DNA of 18,278 nucleotides from Fidelibacterota bacterium (GTDB taxonomy: Bacteria; Fidelibacterota; Marinisomatia; SCGC-AAA003-L08; D37C17): the NCBI GenBank assembly GCA_018671635.1, contig JABHHG010000079.1, positions 1-18,278 of the forward strand, given 5' to 3'. The notes under the pieces are model-generated. The model was not told where the DNA came from and ran no database searches. It saw only the letters and a program-made list of their open reading frames with translations. Each line of letters opens with the position of its first letter. Positions within the stretch are counted from its first letter, which is position 1. Position numbers and translations under genes: made by a program. This document shows positions 1 through 6,357 of this stretch, one piece after another.

Positions 1-97
1 AAATAACAATATTAATCAATTTGAATATGAATATATAAGTATTATTGAATATAGTATTGGAAGGAAATATCACACCAGAGCTCCTCCTAAATTGTAA
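1..97 (+). CDS. C-terminal end of an unidentified protein (partial)
   Basis: An open frame enters from the left edge (codons start at base 2) and stops with TAA at 95-97, giving 31 residues. The residues around positions 7-23 alternate aromatic/hydrophobic with polar residues (FEYEYISIIEYSIGRKY), as in a membrane beta-strand. It then ends in a basic, proline-containing tail (HTRAPPKL). This could be the last strand of an outer-membrane protein, which is inference from pattern only. No domain can be recognised from so short a piece. The frame is the only long open one here and stops before an AT-rich spacer that carries the next gene's ribosome binding site, so a genuine gene end is plausible but unproven. 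Confidence 0.45.
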   Translation, partial: NNNINQFEYEYISIIEYSIGRKYHTRAPPKL

Positions 98-128
98 TTA
101 AATTTATTTTTTTGTTTTCTAAGTTAGA

Positions 129-150
129 TCTAATTAAAGTCTAATTAGAG
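129..150 (+). repeat. Tandem 11-bp direct repeat upstream of the His-rich gene
   Basis: TCTAATTAAAG (129-139) is followed immediately by TCTAATTAGAG (140-150), differing at one base. The period is about one helical turn. It lies 43-64 bases before the start codon at 193, close upstream of a TATAAT hexamer at 162-167, so it could be a binding site for a regulator. The surrounding sequence is very AT-rich, so chance similarity is possible. Confidence 0.3.
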
Positions 151-192
151 AATCAGTTAATTATAATTATTTTTTTAGGAGTTTTTTTTATT

Positions 193-681
193 ATGTTTCA
201 AGTTTCTTTATCAAAATTATTTTTTCTATTTTTTTGGATTAATATACTATTCTCTCAGATAGATCATAAACATAGTCATGGTCATAATAATGAAATTGGT
301 ATGGCTATCGGATTAGTGCCTGGTCATGAAGGAGAAGGAAACAATGTAGGTTTACATCTTCATTATGTTAAAGGATTGGGTGAGCATAATCATTTTGGAT
401 TAGGTTTATCTTTAGAGACTATTTTTGATGTACATCCACATAATTCTATATCATTATTAGGTTTATATCATTTTGATAATGGTTTTACCATGGCATACGC
501 TCCTGGTATATTATTTTCTGAACATGATGGGAATAGTGAAACACATTTCACACAACATTTTGAATTTTATTATGAAATCGAATTAGATAAATTCCATTTA
601 GGACCTCAATTTGATATTGGGATTGAGGATGGTGATTTACATTATATGTTTGGTGTTCACTTTGGAATAGATATTAATTAG
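193..681 (+). CDS. Histidine-rich exported protein, probable small outer-membrane beta-barrel
   Basis: The 162-residue product begins with a hydrophobic signal sequence (about residues 5-20) ending LFSQ, a common cleavage site in this part of the bacterial tree. The mature N-terminus would then start with the cluster HKHSHGH (residues 25-31). I count 18 histidines (11%), many in HxH pairs (55/57, 65/67, 81/83). The rest shows repeated amphipathic strands with glycines and ends GVHFGIDIN, typical of a small barrel. No enzyme motif is visible. Proteins of this look are known as hypothetical His-rich barrels, sometimes near metal transporters, so a metal-binding or metal-homeostasis role is an inference. 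An AGGAG site lies at 177-181, 11 bases before the ATG. It appears monocistronic: a hairpin follows at 710-735 and the next gene is 286 bases away. Confidence 0.8.
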   Translation: MFQVSLSKLFFLFFWINILFSQIDHKHSHGHNNEIGMAIGLVPGHEGEGNNVGLHLHYVKGLGEHNHFGLGLSLETIFDVHPHNSISLLGLYHFDNGFTMAYAPGILFSEHDGNSETHFTQHFEFYYEIELDKFHLGPQFDIGIEDGDLHYMFGVHFGIDIN

Positions 682-709
682 ATATAATTTTCTTACAACC
701 TCGAGGATT

Positions 710-735
710 AAAGTAGGTCAGTTCTGACCTACTTT
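710..735 (+). terminator. Perfect hairpin after the His-rich gene, possible terminator
   Basis: AAAGTAGGTCAG (710-721) pairs perfectly with CTGACCTACTTT (724-735). The effective loop is four bases if the innermost pair is open. The sequence after it (ATAAAATTA) is AT-rich but has no U-run beyond the TTT at the foot of the stem, so this is a weaker intrinsic terminator, or a bidirectional one because the stem is flanked by A and T runs. It sits 29 bases after the stop codon at 679-681. Confidence 0.6.
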
Positions 736-967
736 ATAAAATTATGTCTCTAATTATCTACTAAAATGATAATTTTTATGAATAGAATATTAAAAAATTA
801 TTGGACTAAACGTAACTAACCTCTCTCAAAAAAACAAATTAACCTATATCATAAAACCTGTGAATTAAAAGATAAAGACTCAACAGCTACTATTCGTGAT
901 TGTAGTATGATCTAAATATTATTATTAATCTAGACCAAAACCACCATAATCCTCCTAAATTTCACTC
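736..967. other. Noncoding spacer with no recognisable gene
   Basis: The stretch between the hairpin and the pgeF start has stops in all frames at short intervals; the longest plus-strand frame I can find beginning with ATG (near 768) encodes only 17 residues. It is AT-rich. I see no tRNA, no convincing riboswitch and no mobile-element end. It probably holds the promoter and 5' leader of the pgeF-uppP-holA-sigma cluster, but no clear -35/-10 pair could be assigned. Confidence 0.5.
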
Positions 968-1648
968 ATGCCCACGAAAGAATTTTTCCATTTTGATCAT
1001 ATAATGAGTAGTGATATTTCAGCAATGATGAGCACCGAGAATTCTTTGAGTTCTCGAAATGATACTGCTGAAAACCTTGGATATAATAAAGAGTCACTTG
1101 CCATACCCCAACAAACACATTCTACAAATGTATTATTCATAAATTCATCTGGTGAATTTGAAAATTGTGATGGACTTATTACAGATAATCCCAATATTGT
1201 TTTATCACTCCAAACGGCTGATTGCATCCCCATTTTTTTATATGATGTGGCTATCGGTTTACGTGGTTTAGTTCATGCTGGTTGGAGAGGTGTGATTGGT
1301 GGCATCGCATGTAATGCAATTGAGCTTATGGTCAACCATCAGTCAATAGTTGAAAATATTCAAGTTCTATTGGGCCCTTCGATTTGTAAGCATTGTTTTG
1401 AAGTGGGAGGAGAGGTTGCAGCCAAATTTGATAAAAACTGTGTGGTGATGGGGAAAAATAAAAAATATTTTGCCAATTTACATGCTCAAGTCAGATTGCA
1501 ATTATTAAAATATCAAATTACTGAAAATAATATTCATATGTCTAATATTTGTACATTTGAAAATAAAGGCTGTTGTAGTTACAGACGAGATGGTGAAAAT
1601 GCAGGGCGAATGTATTCGTTCCTGGGAGTAAAAAATGGATTCAATTAA
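968..1648 (+). CDS. pgeF: Peptidoglycan editing factor / multicopper polyphenol oxidase (YfiH, LACC1 family)
   Basis: The 226-residue product carries the complete family signature: QQTHS with His51, TADC with Cys86 and HAGWRG with His103, which together form the metal/active site. LGPSIC (135-140) and the C-terminal SYRRDGENAGRMYS block (204-217) are also present. Family members have been described as laccase-like oxidases, as purine nucleoside-cleaving enzymes (FAMIN/LACC1), and in E. coli as a factor that removes wrongly built muropeptides. The N-terminus is shorter and more divergent than usual: the customary 'TRxGGVS...SLN' region is barely recognisable. An in-frame TAA at 956-958 lies just upstream, so no earlier start is possible, and no Shine-Dalgarno precedes the ATG. 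It overlaps uppP by 14 bases, and pairing with a peptidoglycan-precursor gene fits the editing role. Confidence 0.88.
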   Translation: MPTKEFFHFDHIMSSDISAMMSTENSLSSRNDTAENLGYNKESLAIPQQTHSTNVLFINSSGEFENCDGLITDNPNIVLSLQTADCIPIFLYDVAIGLRGLVHAGWRGVIGGIACNAIELMVNHQSIVENIQVLLGPSICKHCFEVGGEVAAKFDKNCVVMGKNKKYFANLHAQVRLQLLKYQITENNIHMSNICTFENKGCCSYRRDGENAGRMYSFLGVKNGFN

Positions 1649-2405
1649 TTCAATCTTATTAGGTATCATTCAGGGGCTCACAGAGTTTTTACCCATTAGT
1701 AGTTCTGGCCATTTGGTATTAGGTCAGCATTTTTTAAGCATTGAAAATTCTGGTATTTTATTAGAAGTAGTGCTCCATTTGGGTACGCTACTTTCAATCT
1801 TATTGTATTATCGTCATGATATTTTTGATTTACTTCAAGGTATTTTTAAGCGGGATGCGGACAGTTTACATTATTCGTTTATGGTAGTGGTGGCAACAAT
1901 CCCTGCGGTGGTGGTGGGGTTACTTTTTAAATCTCAATTAGAATCTTTATTTTTGCCTCAATTCGTGCCTTACATGCTCTTGATTACTGGCGTTGTTTTA
2001 CTTACTACAAAATATGCCACTGAAACCCAACTCACCATGACATATAAAATTGCAATATTGATCGGTTGCGCACAAGTTTTTGCTATGTTACCGGGGATTT
2101 CTCGTTCAGGAATGACCATTTCACTTGCTCTATTTTTAGGGATTCATCAAAAGGATGTAGCTAAATTTTCATTTTTTATGGCTATTCCTGTATTGTTGGG
2201 AGCCGGTATATTACAACTGAAAGATGTGAGTGAAATACCTTTACAGGTGTGGCCACTATTCTTGGGATTTTTATCTGCATTTATATCTGGCTTCATAGTA
2301 ATTAAATGGTTAATTAAAATTATATCAAAACAACATTTTTGGAAGTTTTCAATCTATTGTATTTTTGTAGGTCTAATATGTATTTTTGTGGGGGTGGGCA
2401 GTTAA
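1635..2405 (+). CDS. uppP: Undecaprenyl-diphosphate phosphatase (UppP/BacA)
   Basis: This 256-residue inner-membrane enzyme removes a phosphate from undecaprenyl diphosphate, regenerating the lipid carrier for peptidoglycan and O-antigen-type glycans. Both family signatures are intact. QGLTEFLPISSSGHL (13-27) carries the catalytic Glu17 and His26 equivalents. PGISRSGMT (153-161) carries the essential Arg157. The remainder is a set of hydrophobic helices, and the length is normal (about 260-275). It starts inside the end of pgeF with GGGAG at 1624-1628, six bases before the ATG, so the two are probably translationally coupled. Its stop is followed without a gap by the holA start. Overproduction of family members confers bacitracin resistance; nothing here suggests more than the housekeeping copy. 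Confidence 0.96.
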   Translation: MDSINSILLGIIQGLTEFLPISSSGHLVLGQHFLSIENSGILLEVVLHLGTLLSILLYYRHDIFDLLQGIFKRDADSLHYSFMVVVATIPAVVVGLLFKSQLESLFLPQFVPYMLLITGVVLLTTKYATETQLTMTYKIAILIGCAQVFAMLPGISRSGMTISLALFLGIHQKDVAKFSFFMAIPVLLGAGILQLKDVSEIPLQVWPLFLGFLSAFISGFIVIKWLIKIISKQHFWKFSIYCIFVGLICIFVGVGS

Positions 2406-3395
2406 ATGGCTAAAGGTTCTCCAACAATTGGTCAACTTATTAAGCGAATTCATTCTAATGAAATTGCACCTGCGTATAGTCTATTTGGAAATGAATCATT
2501 TCTTCAAGACTTCTTCATTCAAGAATTAGCCACATATTTTTTAGGTGATTCTGGCATAAAAAAACATATTTCATTAGATGATGATAAGCAAGACCAACTC
2601 TTGGCCGACTTATCCGCATTTTCATTATTTAGTGACCGAGAGTTAATCGTAGTACGGCAAATTAAAAAATTGACAGTAAATGCTCGTAAGGAGTTAGTGG
2701 ACTATTTAAATAACTCCAATGCTGAAACATGTCTCGTACTTATAGCTGAAGATTACGATGATCGAAATGCACTCCAAAAATTATTGAAGTCGAATACCAT
2801 TTCTGTTGATGTACGCGTACCATTCCCATCCAAAATGAAAGAATGGGTTAGTTTTATTGTAAAAAGTAAAAAGTATAATATTAATGATGGAACAATTTCA
2901 AATTTAATTGACTTATATGGAGATTCAATCGCCCATGTAGTTAATGAGATTGAGAAAATTACATTGATGGTGGGAACCGAAACTGAAATCGATGATAGTA
3001 TTATTGAAAGTCAATTGTCAGCGGGGCGAGAGTATCATGTTTGGCAATTACAGGATGCGGTGGGTAACAAAGATTTAGAAAAATCAATTACCATTGCAAA
3101 ATCATTAATTGAGAATGGTACAGGAATTCCTCAATTGGTGATAAATTTCACCAACTTGTTTCAACAGTTGTTATGGTATTCCATGGGTGTGAGACAGTCA
3201 ACAGGATATACGGGGTTAAACAAAATTATTTCAGGAAATCTTAATAAATATAGTCGAAACTTTGACCAACAAGAAATCGAAGATACATTACTGGTTTTGA
3301 GAAAGTCAGATATGTTGACTAAATCTACAGCATTGAGTCCGCTTGCATTAATTGAACCGGTAATAATAAATATTTGTGAGGGGATATATGTCTGA
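2406..3395 (+). CDS. holA: DNA polymerase III subunit delta (HolA)
   Basis: The 329-residue product matches the clamp-loader delta subunit, which opens the beta sliding clamp. The N-terminal AAA+-like domain starts with the family hallmark YSLFGNESFLQDFF (about 24-37). It is followed by a region where the sensor-type strand VVRQIKKLTVNARKELVDYL (about 82-101) is recognisable. The middle WV-SFIVKSKKYN segment and the C-terminal collar-type helical domain (about 210-329) also fit. As is normal for delta, there is no Walker A ATP site. Length agrees with the family (about 330-345). The ATG directly follows the uppP stop, with a G-rich stretch in the uppP end as ribosome site. Its last eight bases overlap the sigma-factor gene, an unusual partner for a replication gene. 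Confidence 0.85.
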   Translation: MAKGSPTIGQLIKRIHSNEIAPAYSLFGNESFLQDFFIQELATYFLGDSGIKKHISLDDDKQDQLLADLSAFSLFSDRELIVVRQIKKLTVNARKELVDYLNNSNAETCLVLIAEDYDDRNALQKLLKSNTISVDVRVPFPSKMKEWVSFIVKSKKYNINDGTISNLIDLYGDSIAHVVNEIEKITLMVGTETEIDDSIIESQLSAGREYHVWQLQDAVGNKDLEKSITIAKSLIENGTGIPQLVINFTNLFQQLLWYSMGVRQSTGYTGLNKIISGNLNKYSRNFDQQEIEDTLLVLRKSDMLTKSTALSPLALIEPVIINICEGIYV

Positions 3396-3960
3396 GTTTG
3401 ATATATCAGATGAGGTACTGATTAAACAATTCCAAAATGGAGATGTGCGATCTTTTAATCAAATTGTACTTCGTTATAAGGATCGATTGATTCATTTTGT
3501 TCATGGATTCGTACATGATATTGACAAAGCTGAAGATTTAGTCCAAGACACATTTATGAAGTTATATACCCATAAAGATTCATATCGAGAAATTGCAAAA
3601 TTCTCTACGTGGTTATATACAATTGCAGGAAATTTAGCACGGACAGAGCTTCGAAAATTGAAACGTCGCAAGACATATTCTGTATCTTCATTGAGTCGAG
3701 ATGATAGAGAATTTATTATTCAAGGTACAGATGACGGCCCCAGTGAAATTCATTCTTCAGAGAATATACAAAAGAATATTAAACTGGCATTAACAGAGTT
3801 ACCTGCAGATTTCAGGACCATGATAATTTTACGAGATATTCAGGAACTTTCATATGATGAGATAAGTAAGATTATGGATGTTCCACTAGGAACCGTAAAA
3901 TCACGAATTAATCGTGGCCGATTGAAATTGCAAGAATCACTAAGAAAAAAAGGAGAATGA
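3388..3960 (+). CDS. ECF-family RNA polymerase sigma factor (sigma-70 group 4, RpoE-like)
   Basis: The 190-residue product has the two-domain ECF layout. Region 2 spans about residues 24-95, with the core-binding AEDLVQDTFMKLY (48-60) and the -10 recognition segment KFSTWLYTIAGNLAR (71-85). Region 4 spans about 130-185, with LPADFRTMIILRDIQELSYDEIS and a helix-turn-helix ending GTVKSRINRGR (168-178). I chose the ATG at 3388 because GAGGGG at 3378-3383 sits at the right distance; an in-frame GTG at 3376 would overlap that ribosome site. It overlaps holA by eight bases and is followed by a zinc-finger anti-sigma gene, so activity is expected to be released by a signal on the envelope. The regulon cannot be read from this window. 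Confidence 0.95.
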   Translation: MSEFDISDEVLIKQFQNGDVRSFNQIVLRYKDRLIHFVHGFVHDIDKAEDLVQDTFMKLYTHKDSYREIAKFSTWLYTIAGNLARTELRKLKRRKTYSVSSLSRDDREFIIQGTDDGPSEIHSSENIQKNIKLALTELPADFRTMIILRDIQELSYDEISKIMDVPLGTVKSRINRGRLKLQESLRKKGE

Positions 3961-3969
3961 CCTGATTTG

Positions 3970-4485
3970 ATGAATTGTTACGAATTTGAAAACCTTATTT
4001 CAGAATATATTGATGGTGAATTAAAAATGGGTAATCGAAAAGGATTTGTTGCCCATAAATCTGATTGTGTTCTATGTAAAGAGAAGTTAGAAGATATTAC
4101 CGCCATGTTAAAAGAATTACCCAATATGGTTAAAATGAAAGCTTCTGGAGATTTTTTAAATAAATTGAATCAAAAGATTGAATCCTATGAAAATAGATCA
4201 ACATTGAAAATGAATCAATTTTTTGGATTTGATTATATCTCAGCCATTGGGCTTGCTGCAGCCATGGTTTTAGTTGTGGGAGCATCATATTTATTAGTCA
4301 CAGAAGATTCAATTCCCATTGTTGATTTAGAGAAAATATCCACAAAGAGTAGTCAGTCAAATCAAAATCCCCAAATTACATTAAATAATCAAAATGGATT
4401 TATTGCAGATCAAGATTCCTCCGATAAAGAAGATGAAGAAAGTCAATACAATATGCCCATTCGATTGGTGGGTGGTTCGAAGTAG
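3970..4485 (+). CDS. Zinc-finger transmembrane anti-sigma factor
   Basis: The 171-residue product shows the classic anti-sigma zinc (ZAS/zf-HC2) domain: Cys3 with His29, Cys33 and Cys36 (HxxxCxxC), preceded by the conserved ISEYIDGEL helix (10-18). A single membrane helix lies at about 89-110. A short low-complexity acidic/asparagine-rich tail (about 111-171) would be outside the inner membrane. This is the topology of membrane anchors that hold an ECF sigma until a periplasmic signal triggers release. The start is ambiguous: TTG at 3967 is 11 bases and ATG at 3970 is 14 bases from the AGGAG at 3951-3955; I prefer ATG. It is encoded directly after its presumed partner sigma. The outer domain has no recognisable sensor fold, so the signal is unknown. 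Confidence 0.9.
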   Translation: MNCYEFENLISEYIDGELKMGNRKGFVAHKSDCVLCKEKLEDITAMLKELPNMVKMKASGDFLNKLNQKIESYENRSTLKMNQFFGFDYISAIGLAAAMVLVVGASYLLVTEDSIPIVDLEKISTKSSQSNQNPQITLNNQNGFIADQDSSDKEDEESQYNMPIRLVGGSK

Positions 4486-4516
4486 ATTTTTTTTAGTTTC
4501 CCTACTTTAATGGGCT

Positions 4517-4522
4517 TATATT
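4517..4522 (+). promoter_or_regulatory. Possible -10 element of the small basic protein gene
   Basis: TATATT matches the TATAAT consensus at five of six bases and lies 50 bases before the start codon at 4573. No good -35 hexamer is present. Directly downstream is a run of C and G (ACCCCCCGCG, 4523-4532), which would form a GC-rich discriminator, a feature of stringently controlled ribosomal promoters in model bacteria. The assignment is tentative. Confidence 0.25.
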
Positions 4523-4572
4523 ACCCCCCGCGATTTAGGTCGGATTTTGTAAATTTTAATCAAGGAATTATT

Positions 4573-4755
4573 ATGGCAAAGAAACAATCTTTTGGCGATA
4601 AGACAGGCGCCAAGAAAAATGTAAAAGATATGATAAAAGTAGTAAGAGCTACTGCTTCTTCAGTAACGGGTTCACTTCGATTTTCTTCTGAAATGGTAAG
4701 AGTTCCAGATGGAAAAAGTGCTGACAACGTAGTAAAAGAACTTATATCTAAATAA
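4573..4755 (+). CDS. Small basic protein, possibly a distant bL38 (DUF4295)-like ribosomal protein
   Basis: The 60-residue product starts MAKKQSFGDKTG, is rich in Lys/Arg in its first half and has no membrane segment or signal peptide. The start is chosen because AAGGA at 4562-4566 precedes the ATG by six bases; any longer form would run through this ribosome site. The pattern 'MIKVVRA...TGSLRFSSEMV...ELISK' recalls, from memory, the DUF4295 family of Bacteroidota (MAKK...IKMVKS-KTGAY-F-E-MV). That family has been identified as ribosomal protein bL38 in a Flavobacterium ribosome structure. The similarity is weak and I could not align it properly, so the function is inference. Its own ribosome site, possible GC-rich-discriminator promoter and strong terminator suggest a short, well-expressed transcript. 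Confidence 0.7.
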   Translation: MAKKQSFGDKTGAKKNVKDMIKVVRATASSVTGSLRFSSEMVRVPDGKSADNVVKELISK

Positions 4756-4776
4756 ACTTTATGATAATTGTTTTTG

Positions 4777-4806
4777 AATAGGAGGGGAAACCCTCCTATT
4801 TTTTTT
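4777..4806 (+). terminator. Strong intrinsic terminator after the small basic protein gene
   Basis: AATAGGAGGG (4777-4786) pairs perfectly with CCCTCCTATT (4791-4800) around a GAAA (GNRA-type) tetraloop and is followed by TTTTTT (4801-4806). The stem contains GGAGG, a perfect Shine-Dalgarno sequence, sequestered in the left arm. The next gene's ATG is at 4813, only six bases after the T-run, so the terminator and the start of the following operon are practically fused. Confidence 0.93.
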
Positions 4807-4812
4807 ACCCAT

Positions 4813-6357
4813 ATGATTTTGTTTAAATTAATATTAATCATTATTTTTTCTGGCCACGGGTTAATGGCCTCTAATTTAGGCAATGCCATGTATTTTTTCA
4901 TTGAGGGTGAAATCGCCCTGATGGAAGAAAACCAAAATCTTGCCCTTGAAAACCTCCATGAAGCTTCAAAACTATATCCTCAGTCATCAACAATTTATAA
5001 TACCATCGGTGAAGTATATCAAAATCAAAATGACTATATCAGCGCATTAGAAAATTATAAATACGCGTATAATTTAAATCAAGATGAAATATTGGGGTTT
5101 AAAATTATAGGTCTTTATAAACAAATGGGCCAAATGGATAGGGCCAATGATTTTTTGGACCAATTATTGATTACCCATCCTAACAATGTTCAACTCTTGT
5201 ATGAAAAAGCCCAACTCCATTTTGGCAATGAAAATTGGGAAGGCCTTATCCGAATATATGCCAAAATTTATGAGTCTGAACGAGATGAATCCATTTTAAA
5301 ACGTATGATTGAAATTGGCAATGCTACGGCTACCATTCAAAAGGTATATGATGAAATATTACGCATTGAGTCAACCAATAAAGACCACGTCATTCTGTTA
5401 GAAATTTTATCACAGATTGCATACTCTTTGGAACAGTATGAGCGTGCAATTTTACATTTAGATAATCTGAAAGTAAAGGTGGGGTCAAATGCTTCATACC
5501 TATTATTAGGTGATATTTATATGAAAATTGGTAATTATGAAGCAGCGAAGTTAAATTTTGAATTTGTGTATAACGACGGAGTAAACAATTTTGAAATTAT
5601 GCGAGCCCTGTTGATATGCTATTCAAATTTGAATGAGCTACAGCGTGAAATTAGCTTCAGTAAATCAATGATGGATATTTATCCTGAAGAAAATTTGGGA
5701 TTTGAATCTTATGCGCTTTCTTTATTAGAAGATGGTAAAATTACTGATGCGATTTCCACATTACTTATAGCGAAGCAGAAATTCACTGAAAACTTCTCAA
5801 TATTATTTTATTTAGGTTCAGCCTATAAAGAAATTGGGCAATATGATGATGCTTTAATTGAATTTGAATCGGCACTAAAACTCCAACCCGAATCTGGAAT
5901 TATATGGCATTCAATGGCAATCATCTACGAAGATTTAAATCAGTATGAATTTTCAGATAGTTTATTTTCTAAAATTTTGGCATCAGATTTACAGAATGCA
6001 ATGGATATGAATGATTATGCTTATATTATATCCGAACGAGAATCATCCACCACTGAAGATCTTGAATTTGCATTGGATTTAGCTGAAAAGGCAATTGACC
6101 TGGATCCTACAAATTCTATGATTATGGATACCTTAGGATGGATTTACTTCCAGTTGGGTGAAACCAATTTAGCCTTAAAATATTTACAAAATAGCGTTGA
6201 AATTAGTGGTGACAATTCTGTCATTTTAGAGCATCTGGGAGATGTATATTTGAAAATGGGAAATGTTAAAAAAGCACAAGATAATTTCAATAAAGCGGTA
6301 ATGCTTAATCCCACAAATGCCATGCTAAAGGCAAAATTGGAGCCATTAAATGATTAA
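4813..6357 (+). CDS. Exported tetratricopeptide (TPR) repeat protein
   Basis: The 514-residue product begins with a hydrophobic signal sequence (about residues 2-17, cleaved or retained near the Gly-Leu-Met-Ala at 15-18). It continues as a chain of helical TPR units; clear copies with the A-L-Y/F-D-A-P pattern lie near residues 23-90, 200-250, 320-375 and 410-510. Such proteins are scaffolds for protein complexes in the periplasm or at the membrane. I chose the ATG at 4813 because it places the signal sequence at the N-terminus; a TTG at 4768 would force translation through the terminator hairpin. No Shine-Dalgarno precedes 4813. Its end overlaps the first glycosyltransferase by eight bases, so it probably works with the glycan genes, perhaps as an assembly or length-control factor. 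This role is inferred from context only. Confidence 0.85.
   Translation: MILFKLILIIIFSGHGLMASNLGNAMYFFIEGEIALMEENQNLALENLHEASKLYPQSSTIYNTIGEVYQNQNDYISALENYKYAYNLNQDEILGFKIIGLYKQMGQMDRANDFLDQLLITHPNNVQLLYEKAQLHFGNENWEGLIRIYAKIYESERDESILKRMIEIGNATATIQKVYDEILRIESTNKDHVILLEILSQIAYSLEQYERAILHLDNLKVKVGSNASYLLLGDIYMKIGNYEAAKLNFEFVYNDGVNNFEIMRALLICYSNLNELQREISFSKSMMDIYPEENLGFESYALSLLEDGKITDAISTLLIAKQKFTENFSILFYLGSAYKEIGQYDDALIEFESALKLQPESGIIWHSMAIIYEDLNQYEFSDSLFSKILASDLQNAMDMNDYAYIISERESSTTEDLEFALDLAEKAIDLDPTNSMIMDTLGWIYFQLGETNLALKYLQNSVEISGDNSVILEHLGDVYLKMGNVKKAQDNFNKAVMLNPTNAMLKAKLEPLND

Noticed and set aside
930..956. A minus-strand AGGAGG (complement of 951-956) three bases before an ATG
   Set aside because: The frame codes for only five residues (MVVLV) before a stop and the spacing is too short; chance in a low-complexity spacer.
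4480..4507. AAGTAG...CTACTT inverted repeat with a T-run in the loop after the anti-sigma gene
   Set aside because: The stem is only six bases with a 16-base loop, and the T-run is inside the loop rather than after the stem, so it is not a credible terminator.
4510..4572. Longer form of the small basic protein starting at 4510
   Set aside because: The extension covers the ribosome site AAGGA and a possible promoter; the MAKK start at 4573 is typical and well spaced.
4768..4812. TTG at 4768 as start of the TPR protein
   Set aside because: It would make translation run through the terminator hairpin and bury the signal sequence 15 residues in; ATG at 4813 gives a proper N-terminal signal.
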